Of a stretch of DNA of 64,000 nucleotides, positions 27,704-36,380 are shown in pieces (the stretch's first letter is position 1; each line of letters starts with the position of its first letter). The DNA is from Udaeobacter sp963725505 (lineage in GTDB: Bacteria > Verrucomicrobiota > Verrucomicrobiia > Chthoniobacterales > UBA10450). The notes beneath the pieces were generated by a model. The model was not told the DNA's origin. It did no database searches and worked only from the letters and a program-made list of their open reading frames with translations. Where the stretch lies: the NCBI GenBank assembly GCA_963725505.1, contig CAVRYN010000005.1, positions 310,001-374,000 on the forward strand, given 5' to 3'. The translations under genes were made by a program, and so were the position numbers.

Positions 27704-28957
27704 ATGGCCATTGAAGTGAAAATTCCCGCTGTTGGCGAATCCATCACCAGCGGCGTCGTCTCCGCCTGGCACAAGAAATCCGGCGAGTTCGTAAACGAGG
27801 GGGAAACGCTCTTTACGCTCGAGACCGACAAGGTTTCCACCGAGATCGTCGCCGAAAAGGCCGGCCTGCTCGAAACCAAAGTGCCCGAAGGCCAGGAGGT
27901 GAAGATCGGGGAAGTGGTTGCGACAATCGACGATTCAAAGCAGCGACCAGCGGAAAAGAAAGTCCCGGAGGTAAAGAAGGCTCAAAAGCCTCCGGAAAAA
28001 AAGAAAGAGCCTGTGGAAAAGAAGAGAGAGCCAGAGGCGGTGGAAAAGACTGTTGAAGAAAGGGAGAAAAAGCCGCCGCCGGAAGAAGAAAAATCTCTTT
28101 CTCCCGCCGTTCGGCACATCGTCGAAGAAGAGAAACTTGAGCCGGGGAAAATCCCCGGCAGCGGGAGAAGCGGCCGTCTGACCAAGGCTGACGTCCTGGC
28201 CGCGGTGGAAGAACGCGGCAAGGCCGACTTGTCCGCCGTAGCCTCGGCGAAGGCCGATGGCCGGTTCATCCGTAAAAAAATGTCGCCGTTACGCCGCAAG
28301 ATCGCGCAGCAACTGGTGATGGCACAGCACACCGCAGCGATCCTCACCACGTTTAACGAATGTGACGTGAGTGCCGTTCAGGAATTGCGCCGGAACAAAC
28401 AAGAGGAGTTCACTAAAAAGAATGGCGTCAAACTCGGTTTGATGTCGTTTTTTATTAAAGCCTCAGTCGAAGCGCTGAAAGCTGTGCCAGCGATCAACGG
28501 CCGCATTGAGGACGACGATTTCATCCAAAACAACTTCTACGATATCGGAGTGGCAGTCGGCACGGAGCGCGGGCTCGTCGTGCCGGTGGTTCGCGATGCG
28601 GACAAGAAAAGCTTTGCCAATTTGGAGCGCGACATTGCTGATTACGCCGCGAGAGCGCGTGAAGGCAAACTGAAAATCGAAGATCTGCAGGGCGGCACAT
28701 TTACTATCACAAATGGCGGAGTGTATGGATCACTCTTTGCCACGCCGATCTTAAATCCGCCCCAGAGCGGTATCCTCGCCATGCACAAAATTATGCCGCG
28801 GCCGGTCGCGGTGGATGGAAAAGTGGAAGTTCGCCCGATGATGTATCTGGCGCTCAGCTACGATCATCGCGCCATCGATGGGAAAGACGCAGTCACTTTC
28901 CTCGTCAAAGTGAAGGAATGCATCGAAGACCCGAAAAAACTGCCGCTGGATTTTTGA
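27704..28957 (+). CDS. sucB: 2-oxoacid dehydrogenase E2, dihydrolipoyl succinyltransferase type
   Basis: Core E2 of an oxoglutarate-type dehydrogenase. 417 residues: lipoyl domain with the lipoylated Lys in TLETDKVSTEIVAEKAG (~residue 43), a long Lys/Glu/Pro linker (~90-135), E3/E1-binding domain SPAVRHIVEEEKLEPGKIPG (~142), then the acyltransferase domain with the active-site motif SYDHRAIDGKDAV (~388) and family C-terminus DPKKLPLDF. The second linker (LSAVASAKADGR) is encoded by DNA matching the class G repeat. lpdA follows; no sucA is in the window. The LPLDF end favours succinyl- over acetyltransferase. Confidence 0.93.
   Translation: MAIEVKIPAVGESITSGVVSAWHKKSGEFVNEGETLFTLETDKVSTEIVAEKAGLLETKVPEGQEVKIGEVVATIDDSKQRPAEKKVPEVKKAQKPPEKKKEPVEKKREPEAVEKTVEEREKKPPPEEEKSLSPAVRHIVEEEKLEPGKIPGSGRSGRLTKADVLAAVEERGKADLSAVASAKADGRFIRKKMSPLRRKIAQQLVMAQHTAAILTTFNECDVSAVQELRRNKQEEFTKKNGVKLGLMSFFIKASVEALKAVPAINGRIEDDDFIQNNFYDIGVAVGTERGLVVPVVRDADKKSFANLERDIADYAARAREGKLKIEDLQGGTFTITNGGVYGSLFATPILNPPQSGILAMHKIMPRPVAVDGKVEVRPMMYLALSYDHRAIDGKDAVTFLVKVKECIEDPKKLPLDF
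28226..28262. repeat. class G repeat sequence inside sucB
   Basis: GACTTGTCCGCCGTAGCC followed by TCGGCGAAGGCCGATGGCC closely matches the complement of the pxpC element (34506-34562), roughly 31 of 37 positions by eye. It is in frame in the linker between the E3-binding and catalytic domains. Confidence 0.55.
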
Positions 28958-28961
28958 CCTT

Positions 28962-29053
28962 TGTCATGTCGAGCGAAGTCGAGACATCTCTTGCTCTTTG
29001 TCTTTTAATAGCGAGAGATTCCTCCACTTCGCTTCGCTTCGGTCGGAATGACA
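28962..29053. repeat. class B repeat between sucB and lpdA
   Basis: Opens TGTCATGTCGAGCGAAGTCG and closes CTTCGGTCGGAATGACA, with an inner AGAGATTCC/GAGACATCTC pair. It could act as a processing site or attenuator between the two genes. Confidence 0.75.
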
Positions 29054-29063
29054 GAAAATAGTT

Positions 29064-30470
29064 ATGGAAAAATTTGACGTCGTTATCATCGGCTCCGGCC
29101 CGGGCGGTTACATTGCTGCAATCCGCGCCGGCCAGCTCGGCTTAAAGACGGCGCTAGTCGAAAAAGACAAAGAACTAGGCGGCACTTGCCTGAACGTCGG
29201 CTGTATCCCCAGCAAAGCGCTTCTGACTTCGAGCGATCATTTCGTGTTCGTCAAAAAAGAGGCGGCCAAGCATGGCATCGTCATCGACGGCGCGCGTGTC
29301 GATCTCGCCAAGATGCAGGAGCGCAAAGACAAAGTTGTGAAGACATTCAACAGCGGCGTCCGCTCGCTGATGAAGACGAACAAGGTCACTACCTTCGCAG
29401 GCTTGGCGACAATCACCGCGCCCGGGAAAGTCTCCATTAAATCCTCCGGTGGCGAGACACAGGAGATCGAAACGAAAAATATCGTCATCGCCACCGGCAG
29501 CGCACCGGTGGAACTGCCGTTCGCGAAATTTGACGGCAAAACAATCGTCAGCAGCACCGAAGCGCTGGAGTTCACGGAACCTCCAAAGAAACTCGTTGTC
29601 ATTGGTGCAGGCGCGGTAGGGCTGGAACTGGGCTCCGTTTGGAACCGGCTTGGTTCCGAAGTCACGATGCTGGAGTTTCTGCCGCGCATCGCTCTCGGGT
29701 TCGATCTTGAGCTGTCGAACCTGCTTCAACGTTTGCTCACTGCTCAAGGCATGACGTTCCACCTGGATGCGAAAGTAAGTGCAGTGAAGGTCGAGAATGG
29801 GCAGGCTACCGTCACTGCGACCAAAGACGGCGAAGAACTGAAGTTCGATGCTGACAAGGTGCTCGTCTCAGTCGGGCGCCGCCCATTCTCGGACGGCTTG
29901 GGCGCAGAAAAAGTGGGCGTGGAGCTCGATGAAAAGAAGCGCATCAAAGTGGACAAACATTTCCGCACAAATGTAGAAGGCATTTATGCCATCGGCGATG
30001 TAATCGCCGGGCCAATGCTGGCGCACAAAGCCGAAGACGAAGGAATTGCCTGCGTCGAAATCATCGCGGGCAAGGCCGGCCATGTGAACTACGAAGCCAT
30101 CGCCGGGATCATTTATACGAATCCCGAGCTCGCCGGCGTTGGTCTTACTGAAGATCAAGCGAAGGAAAAAGGGATCGATGTGCGTATTGGCAAATTTCCC
30201 TTTCGCGCTAACAGCCGCGCGCTTTGCAGTGATGACGTGGAAGGAATGGTGAAGTTTGTCGCCGATGCAAAAACCGATCGCATTCTCGGTGCCCACATCT
30301 TGCACCACCTCGCTTCGGAGTTAATCGCCGAAGCCGTGTCGGTAATTGAATTTGGCGGCAGCTCCGAAGATATTGGACGCACCTGCCATTCCCACCCCAC
30401 GTTGAGCGAAGCAGTCAGGGAGGCGGCGCTCAACGTGGACAAGCGCGCTCTGCACATCATGAACCGGTGA
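29064..30470 (+). CDS. lpdA: dihydrolipoyl dehydrogenase (E3)
   Basis: FAD enzyme that reoxidises the lipoyl group of 2-oxoacid dehydrogenases with NAD+. 468 residues: FAD-binding DVVIIGSGPGGYIAAIRAGQ (~residue 5), redox disulphide GGTCLNVGCIPSKALL (~40), NAD-binding LVVIGAGAVGLELGSVW (~178), FAD motif GIYAIGDVIAGPMLAHKAED (~310) and the C-terminal catalytic His-Glu in TCHSHPTLSEAVREAAL (~440). Intact, downstream of sucB. Confidence 0.96.
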   Translation: MEKFDVVIIGSGPGGYIAAIRAGQLGLKTALVEKDKELGGTCLNVGCIPSKALLTSSDHFVFVKKEAAKHGIVIDGARVDLAKMQERKDKVVKTFNSGVRSLMKTNKVTTFAGLATITAPGKVSIKSSGGETQEIETKNIVIATGSAPVELPFAKFDGKTIVSSTEALEFTEPPKKLVVIGAGAVGLELGSVWNRLGSEVTMLEFLPRIALGFDLELSNLLQRLLTAQGMTFHLDAKVSAVKVENGQATVTATKDGEELKFDADKVLVSVGRRPFSDGLGAEKVGVELDEKKRIKVDKHFRTNVEGIYAIGDVIAGPMLAHKAEDEGIACVEIIAGKAGHVNYEAIAGIIYTNPELAGVGLTEDQAKEKGIDVRIGKFPFRANSRALCSDDVEGMVKFVADAKTDRILGAHILHHLASELIAEAVSVIEFGGSSEDIGRTCHSHPTLSEAVREAALNVDKRALHIMNR

Positions 30471-30508
30471 TCGCGGCGGATCGCCCATTCAAGTCGACGA
30501 CAACGGGA

Positions 30509-31807
30509 TCACGTTGAAGTTCCCGCCTCGCGACGCCGGATCACGAACAGCGTGATCAGCGCTGAGGCTGCGCAAATAATTGCGCCCAACCCGAGCGCGA
30601 AAGGTGTGCCCAACCAATGCGCGACAGCGCCGGCTTCGAGACTGCCGAACGGGATCATCGCGCCGAAGACGAGCGACCACACGCCCATCACGCGGCCGCG
30701 CATTTCATCCGGCACGATCGTTTGCAGCACAGTGTTAGATGTTGAGAAAAAAAGGAGCATTCCAAATCCAGCGACGAGCAGACATGCAAGTGCGACGTAA
30801 AAATTTCGACTCAGAGAAAGGGCGAGCAACGCAGCCGAAAATAACCAGACGCCACCGAGCGCCAGCCTTCGCGGTGTAAACAGATGTCCGTAGGTTGCTA
30901 CGACCAGCGCACCGATGAAAGCGCCCGTCCCGCTCGCTGACATCAGGATTCCGTAGCCGTTTGCACCGCGGTTGAGCACGTCGCGCGCGAAAGCGGGCAT
31001 AAGCACAGTGTACGACCAACCGAAGACACCCACTGCCAGGAAAAGCAATAGAATGGTTCGGACTCGTTGATGTTTCATTGAATAGACGATGCCGTTCCAG
31101 GCGTGTTCGCCGGCAGAGATAGCATGTGCCGGTCGCTGAAACGGCGGTAAGCGCATCATCAACAGACCGGCAATCACCGCGATAAACGTCAGGCCGTTCA
31201 GAAAAAAACACATTGCCACCCCGAAGGCACCGATTAGTAAGCCAGCAACCGATGGGCCAATAATGCGTGCGCCGTTCACAATTGAGCTGTTGAGTGAGAT
31301 CGCGTTTAGCAAATCTTCACGGCTTGTCATTTCGACGGTGAACGCCTGCCGGGCCGGCATGTCGAAGCCCATGCCAAGGCCGTTCAACGCAGCGATGACG
31401 ATAATGAATGACGGCGTGGCGAATCCCGCCCAGACGCCGGCTGCCAGAAGGAAGGCGCAAATCATTTGCGCCGTCTGTGTCATGACGAGGATGGAGCGCT
31501 TCGGATAGCGGTCAGCGAGCGACCCGCCCCAGATCGAAGATAACATCATCGGAGCGGAACCCATGGCGGCGACGACGCCCAAAAGCAGCTTTGAATTCGT
31601 GATTTGATAGACGAACCAGCTCATCGCGGTTTGCTGCATCCAAGTGCCGATGAGCGAAACGAGTTGCCCCCAAAAAAAGAGTCGGTAATTGCGATGCCGC
31701 AGCGCGCGAAACGTATGGCGCCATGTGATGCCGCCCACCGGCACGCGCCGTTGCCGGCCGCTGATGTCCTCTGGCACGCGCGCCGTTTCAGTAGTCCTTG
31801 TCGGCAT
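30509..31807 (-). CDS. MFS exporter (EntS-like, MFS_3)
   Basis: 432 residues with 11-12 membrane segments. The N-terminal block FRALRHRNYRLFFWGQLVSL, then WMQQTAMSWFVYQIT and the A-loop GGSLADRYPKRSILV (~100) are typical of the EntS/MFS_3 group that exports siderophores or drugs. Ends before lpdA's stop side, convergent with it (38-bp gap). Substrate unknown; no siderophore genes nearby. Confidence 0.85.
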   Translation of the reverse strand: MPTRTTETARVPEDISGRQRRVPVGGITWRHTFRALRHRNYRLFFWGQLVSLIGTWMQQTAMSWFVYQITNSKLLLGVVAAMGSAPMMLSSIWGGSLADRYPKRSILVMTQTAQMICAFLLAAGVWAGFATPSFIIVIAALNGLGMGFDMPARQAFTVEMTSREDLLNAISLNSSIVNGARIIGPSVAGLLIGAFGVAMCFFLNGLTFIAVIAGLLMMRLPPFQRPAHAISAGEHAWNGIVYSMKHQRVRTILLLFLAVGVFGWSYTVLMPAFARDVLNRGANGYGILMSASGTGAFIGALVVATYGHLFTPRRLALGGVWLFSAALLALSLSRNFYVALACLLVAGFGMLLFFSTSNTVLQTIVPDEMRGRVMGVWSLVFGAMIPFGSLEAGAVAHWLGTPFALGLGAIICAASALITLFVIRRREAGTST

Positions 31808-31876
31808 CAGTCATCATGCGTGGCGAGATCGACAATTGCAAAAATCGAGCTTGTTCGTGTGCTAAGTTTGTGGTGA

Positions 31877-32441
31877 ATGGAAAGCACAGAGGCAATTCTT
31901 CTGCGCAAGCGAAAATTCAGCGATACGAGTCTGATCGTTTCGTGGTGCACGGAATCGCTTGGTTGCATCCAAACCGTCGCAAAAGGGGCGCGTCGCGCGA
32001 AGAGTCCTTTTGCGGGAAAGCTGGATTTATTTTTTGAAGCTGAGATTTCCATCGTACGGAGCCGCAAATCGGATTTGCATACGCTCACAGAAGTGGTGCT
32101 GAAGAATCCGTTCGCCGGAATTCGCAGCAATTATCTGCGCACGCAGACTGCAGCGTATTTTGTCGAGCTCATTGAGATCTGCACCGAGCGCGATCATCGC
32201 GAACCGGAATTGTTCGGGCTGTTGCGTCGGGCGTTCGGTTATCTCGATGCAAACGATCCGACGCCCGCGCGCGGTCGCGCATTTCGAGACTGAGCTGGCG
32301 CGCATCGCCGGCGTGCACGATATGAAAAGACTCAAAGCCGACTCGGCCTTTGCGCTGGGAAATTTGTTCGGCCGCCTCCCGCTCTCTCGCACGCCGCTCT
32401 TGAAAACACTCGCGGCAGAGACGAAAAACAGTTCGAAATGA
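31877..32441 (+). CDS. recO: DNA repair protein RecO (frameshift near 32270)
   Basis: RecO loads RecA with RecR and anneals SSB-coated DNA. N-terminal OB fold: TEAILLRKRKFSDTSLIVSW (~residue 3) and CIQTVAKGARRAKSPFAGKL (~30); helical part: YFVELIEICTERDHREPELF (~93). Frame moves by one base in the GCGCGCG run around 32266-32275; downstream the RecO text continues as VAHFETELARIAGV. Total about 188 residues against 230-250 usual, and the Cys4 zinc site is absent. Stop overlaps the next start (ATGA). Confidence 0.82.
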
Positions 32442-33016
32442 GATTGCGCAGTCTGATCGCTACGTTCGCAATCGCCGCGTTGAGTCCCGCCGGATGGGCG
32501 AACGAGATCTACAAGTTCGATCCGTCGGGGTCTACGATTGGTTTCAGCGTGCATCAATTCCTCGGTACCACCCAAGGGAAATTCACGAAGTTCAACGGGA
32601 AGATCGAAATCGATCGCGAGCGTCCCGAGGATTCCTCGGTCACGGCGCGGATCGACGTGAGCAGTATCGACACACGCATCAACAAGCGAGACGATCACTT
32701 GCGCAGCGCGGAGTTTTTTAACGTGGAGAAATTTCCCCAGATCACCTTCAAGAGCCGCACCGTCAAACGGACCGGCCCGCAAAGTGGCGATATTCTCGGC
32801 GACCTCACGCTGCACGGCGTGACCAGGCCGACCACGCTTCACGTGAAACTGCTGACGCCGATCGACGAAACGAGCCGGACGCGCTGGGTAGTGACGACCG
32901 ATCCAATTACCCGCCGCGACTTCAATTTGATGTTCGCTCCGGCTGCCGAGACCGTATCCGGCATCAGCCAAACGGTTGCGATCAATATCGAGATCGAGGC
33001 GAAGCGAGCAGAGTGA
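32438..33016 (+). CDS. YceI family periplasmic protein
   Basis: 192 residues. Signal peptide (LIATFAIAALSPAGWANE), then the YceI lipocalin-like fold: YKFDPSGSTIGFSVHQFLG (~23), GKFTKFNGKIEID (~45), DHLRSAEFFNVEKFPQITFK (~88) and GDLTLHGVTRPTTLHVKL (~120). Family members bind isoprenoid lipids such as polyprenyl chains. Coupled to recO only by a 4-nt overlap, so the functional link is doubtful. Confidence 0.92.
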   Translation: MRLRSLIATFAIAALSPAGWANEIYKFDPSGSTIGFSVHQFLGTTQGKFTKFNGKIEIDRERPEDSSVTARIDVSSIDTRINKRDDHLRSAEFFNVEKFPQITFKSRTVKRTGPQSGDILGDLTLHGVTRPTTLHVKLLTPIDETSRTRWVVTTDPITRRDFNLMFAPAAETVSGISQTVAINIEIEAKRAE

Positions 33017-33042
33017 GGGATCGTCGCAGGCGCTCTTCCCAT

Positions 33043-33138
33043 TGTCATTCTGAGCGAAGCGAAGAATCTCTGATTATTTTCATTCCGATTACGGCGAGCG
33101 AATAAAAACCGAGATGTTTCGCTTCGCTCAACATGACA
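33043..33138. repeat. class B repeat before pxpB
   Basis: Begins TGTCATTCTGAGCGAAGCG and ends TTCGCTTCGCTCAACATGACA, an extensive inverted pair with ~45 bp between. It ends 10 bp before the pxpB start and covers its probable leader. Confidence 0.8.
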
Positions 33139-33148
33139 GGATAAGCAG

Positions 33149-33866
33149 ATGGAAATCATTCCCCTGGGAGATTCCGCGCTGATTGTGCGCGTGCGCGAGC
33201 AATTCGAAGACGCGCCCGAGGAAACGCTGGACGAGGTGCTGCGAACGCTTCAACAGCTTCGGAATGCTGCAATCCCCGGCGTCATCGAGGTTGCGCCTGC
33301 TTACACGACCGTCGCACTTTTCTTCGATCCAGTCGCCGTCGCCAAAGCTAGAGAAACGCCGGGTGAAGTGTTCGATTGGTTGGCAGAAAAAATTCGCAGC
33401 GCGATTGCTTCTGGTTCGACGTTCCATCGCCGCCGAAGCGCCGCTGCTCCGCGGTTGATTGAAATCCCCGTCTGTTACGATGCGGAATTTGGCCTCGACC
33501 TCGATCGCGTGGGTGAACACACAAAACTTTCCGCGGGCGAAGTGGTCGATCTCCACAGCGACAGCCGAATACCGAGTGGCCTGCATTGGGTTCGTTCCGG
33601 GCTTTCCGTTTCTGACTGGTCTGCCAAAGACATTAGCGACGCCGCGCCGGGCCACGCCGCGCAAGGAAATTCCTCCAGGTTCGGTAGGCATCGGCGGCGC
33701 GCAAACGGGAATTTATCCGTTGCGTTCGCCCGGAGGCTGGAACCTGATTGGCCAGACGCCGTTAAAGCTTTTTGATCCGACAAAAAATCCTCCCGCGCTT
33801 TTGCGTGCTGGGGATCGCGTGTGTTTTCGCGCAATCACGCGCGAAGAGTTCGAATCGATGCAATGA
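33149..33866 (+). CDS. pxpB: 5-oxoprolinase subunit PxpB / KipI-like (frameshift near 33565)
   Basis: With PxpA and PxpC it hydrolyses 5-oxoproline (pyroglutamate) to glutamate using ATP. The first part reads MEIIPLGDSALIVRVREQFE and VIEVAPAYTTVALFFDP, then RLIEIPVCYDAEFGLDLDRV. One extra base between 33555 and 33570 shifts the frame; beyond it the KipI signature appears: CIGFVPGFPFLTGLPKTLAT and GIYPLRSPGGWNLIGQTPLK. Joined length is about 238 residues, normal for the family. pxpC follows after a class B repeat. Confidence 0.88.
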
Positions 33867-33904
33867 TGAACTGTTCGGAAGTACGCTCCGCGTTTTCTTC
33901 TGCC

Positions 33905-34011
33905 GTCATCCCGAGCGGAGCGAGGGACCTCACATTCGAAGGGTGGGACGCACAAGCGAGTCAGTGTGATCAACCAGCTTGTGAGAGGTCCTTCACTTCG
34001 TTCAGGATGAC
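33905..34011. repeat. class B repeat between pxpB and pxpC
   Basis: GTCATCCCGAGCGGAGCGAG at the left and CACTTCGTTCAGGATGAC at the right, with inner GGGACCTCAC / GTGAGAGGTCC arms. It separates two genes that normally touch. Confidence 0.8.
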
Positions 34012-34038
34012 CGCGCAACGGGAGCTGGAAATTCAATC

Positions 34039-35075
34039 ATGAGCGCGACCGCCGTTCGCGCTGGTTTTCTCACCTCTGTTCAAGACGTGGGCCGCACCGG
34101 CTTTCGCGAGTTCGGCGTCTCATTAGGTGGCGTGCTCGATTCATTTGCATTGCGTGTGGCGAATCTGCTCGTCGGCAACGACGAAGGGGCGGCCGGACTC
34201 GAAATTACACTCGGCGGTGTGCAATTGCGCTTTGATGACGAGCGAATCGTGTCCTGGTGCGGTGGCGAATTCGACGTGCACCTTGGATCAACGGCGTTAC
34301 CCGCTGGTCACACGGCTCTCCTGCCTGCCGGCGAAGCATTGAAATTCGGTAGGCCTCAAATTGGTTGCCGATGCTGGCTGGCTGTCTCCGGCGGGATCGA
34401 TGTGCCACTCGTGCTCGGCAGTCGCTCCACAGATTTACGCGCTAGTTTTGGCGGATTCGAGGGACGCACATTGTGTGATGGAGATGTTCTTCCGCTGGGC
34501 GCATCGGCCGGGGTCATCCGCCTTCGCTAAAGCTACGGCGGACAAGCCGACCCCGGCTACAGGAATTTCCTCGTGGACCGCGCCGCATGATTGGGTAAGT
34601 CCAGCAAAGCGCGATCCGATTTTGCGCTTTGTTCCTGGCTGCGATTGGGATCGCTTCAACCGCCTTCGCGCAGCTCGGCGGGGCAACGCTTCAGCACGGA
34701 GCCTTGGCGAAGCGCAGCGCCAACAGCGAATTCACAGTTTCGCCCGATTCAGATCGGATGGGCGTGCGCTTCGATAGTCCAGAATTGAAACGAGAGGACA
34801 ATGTCGATCTTACGTCTGAAGCGGTCGCGCCGGGTACGATCCAGGTTCCGCCGAGCGGAAAGCCGATTTTGCTTTTGGGAGATTGCCAAACCATCGGTGG
34901 TTATCCGAAAATAGCGCACGTGATCACGGTCGATCTGGGTATCGCAGCGCAACTTCGCGCTGGTGATCACGTTCGCTTTTCCGAAGTCTCGCTCGCGGAT
35001 GCGCACCGGCTCTTGCTGGAGCGCGAGCGTGAACTCGAGCGTTTCCGCATCGGTCTCAGTCTCCAAGGCTCATGA
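34039..35075 (+). pseudogene. pxpC: 5-oxoprolinase subunit PxpC / biotin-dependent carboxyltransferase-like, disrupted
   Basis: N-terminal part is clear: RAGFLTSVQDVGRTGFREFG, GGVLDSFALRVANLLVGNDE, CWLAVSGGIDVPLVLGSRST. At 34506-34562 a class A/G palindrome is inserted and its TAA (34528-34530) stops the frame. Downstream fragments resume in another frame, DPILRFVPGCDWDRFN, and after a further shift near 34700 in a third, FTVSPDSDRMGVRFDSPELK, GTIQVPPSGKPILLLGDCQT and GGYPKIAHVI, the KipA C-terminus. The product cannot be made as written. The 3' end overlaps pxpA by 4 nt (ATGA). Confidence 0.83.
34506..34562. repeat. class A/G palindrome inside pxpC
   Basis: GGCCGGGGTC at the left pairs with GACCCCGGC at the right, ending CTACAG; the centre is CGCCTTCGCTAAAGCTACGG, the class G core. 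It carries the TAA that ends the pxpC N-terminal frame. Confidence 0.75.
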
Positions 35076-35829
35076 AATTATCAGTCGATCTGAACGCCGA
35101 TCTCGGCGAAGGCTCCGGCCACGATGCCGAGCTGTTCGAGCTCATCAGCTCGGCGAATATCGCAACCGGTTTTCATGCCGGCGATTCCGATACGATGCAC
35201 ACCGCAGTTTCTACGGCGAAGAAGCATGGAGTCGCTGTTGGAGCGCATCCAAGTTTTTTCGATCGCGAAAATTTCGGACGCAAGGAATTGAAGATAAGCA
35301 ATCAAGAAGTGTTCGATGCTGTGGCTTATCAGCTCGGAATTTTCCAGGCGATCACCTCCGCCGCCGGCATGCGACCAAACCACGTCAAACCTCACGGTGC
35401 TCTCTACAACATGGCGGTGCGCGACGAGAAGCTGGCCGATGCAATCGCACAGGCCATCACGTCAGTTGATCCGAAGTTAATTCTGTTTGCGCCGGACAAC
35501 ACCGAGCTTGCCCGTGCAGGCGAGGCGCATGGTTTGCAAATCGCACGCGAAGTTTTCGCGGATCGCAATTACCTGAGATGACGGATGGCTGGTTCCTCGC
35601 GACGCGGCCCGATGCATTGCTCCGTGATCCAAAAGAAGCTGCCCAGCGCGTCCTGCGTATGTTGCGCGAAGGCAAGGTGCGCTCGGTCGAAGGCCGTGAT
35701 GTAGATGTGCGCGGCGAAACGATTTGTGTTCATGGCGATACGGCAGGGGCAGTCGAGTTCGCCCGTGAATTGCGAACACAGCTCGAACATGAAGGCGTTA
35801 GAATAATCGCGCCGAAGAGTTTGTTGTGA
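35072..35829 (+). CDS. pxpA: 5-oxoprolinase subunit PxpA, LamB/YcsF family (frameshift near 35576)
   Basis: About 251 residues once joined. N-terminus SVDLNADLGEGSGHDAELFE and IATGFHAGDSDTMHTAVSTA (~30), then GAHPSFFDRENFGRKEL (~62) and HVKPHGALYNMAV (~107) are the family's catalytic and nucleotide-site blocks. At 35576-35580 a base seems lost: DRNYL runs into a stop, and the family's continuation DGWFLATRPDALLRDP lies one frame over. It ends PKSLL with TGA shared with the GTG start of the transposase. Confidence 0.88.
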
Positions 35830-36380
35830 CTAAGGAGAGCGACATTGGAGCCGGCGCGCCCTCGCGCCGCAGGGTGCCAACTGTGCAGCCCGAGGGCCGG
35901 CCGTCTCCAAGAGGGCCGTCACCATTTCGCCATTTGGCACATCTGCGATCGTTCCGCGACAATCCGATTGTCTTTTTTACTACGTGCGCTTATCAGCGAC
36001 GCAAAATTCTTGCTTCGCCGCACTGCCAGAAAATCCTGGGTGAAATCTGGCAACGCTCCGCCGATCAGGACGGTTGGTGGGTGGGCAATTATATTATCAT
36101 GCCCGATCACCTACATCTCTTTGCGCGACCTGAAATCGGTGCACAGCGCATGGCGGATTGGGTGGAGATGTGGAAGAGCGTAAGTTCGCGACGGATTGCG
36201 GCAGCACTCTCGATTAAGCCGCCCATCTGGCAGCCGGAATATTTCGATCGGTACCTTCGCTCCAGTGAAAATTACGCAGAAAAATGGCATTACGTTGAAC
36301 AAAATGTAGTGCGGGCGGGGTTGGTCGAGGCGGCTGAGTTGTGGCCGAATCGCGGGACGATAAATGATTTGATGTTCTAA
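35826..36380 (+). CDS. REP-associated tyrosine transposase (RAYT, Y1/HUH family)
   Basis: 184 residues from a GTG overlapping the pxpA stop. HUH nuclease core: FFTTCAYQRRKIL (~residue 50), the metal site in NYIIMPDHLHLFARPE (~88) and the nucleophile region EKWHYVEQNVVRAGLVEAAE (~150), all typical of TnpA_REP. RAYTs cut and join single-stranded REP hairpins and are single-copy domesticated relatives of IS200/IS605. Residues 7-30 (GAGAPSRRRVPTVQPEGR...) are encoded by the left REP itself; no other start codon lies between the REP and the core, so the palindrome is part of the coding region. The permease start overlaps the stop (TAATG). Confidence 0.88.
   Translation: MTKESDIGAGAPSRRRVPTVQPEGRPSPRGPSPFRHLAHLRSFRDNPIVFFTTCAYQRRKILASPHCQKILGEIWQRSADQDGWWVGNYIIMPDHLHLFARPEIGAQRMADWVEMWKSVSSRRIAAALSIKPPIWQPEYFDRYLRSSENYAEKWHYVEQNVVRAGLVEAAELWPNRGTINDLMF
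35845..35910. repeat. class F REP palindrome, left of and inside the RAYT gene
   Basis: TTGGAG...CTCCAA terminal arms with inner GGCGCGCCCTCGCGC and GCCCGAGGGCCGGCC blocks. It lies wholly within the RAYT reading frame. A homologous copy starts one base after the RAYT stop. Confidence 0.82.

Noticed and set aside
32027..32971. 314-residue minus-strand frame
   Set aside because: Antisense to recO and yceI, both recognised on the plus strand.
34629..35075. Separate exported protein starting MFLAAIGIASTAFAQLGG
   Set aside because: The apparent signal peptide is frame-shifted DNA; from FTVSPDSDRMGVRF on it is the PxpC C-terminus.
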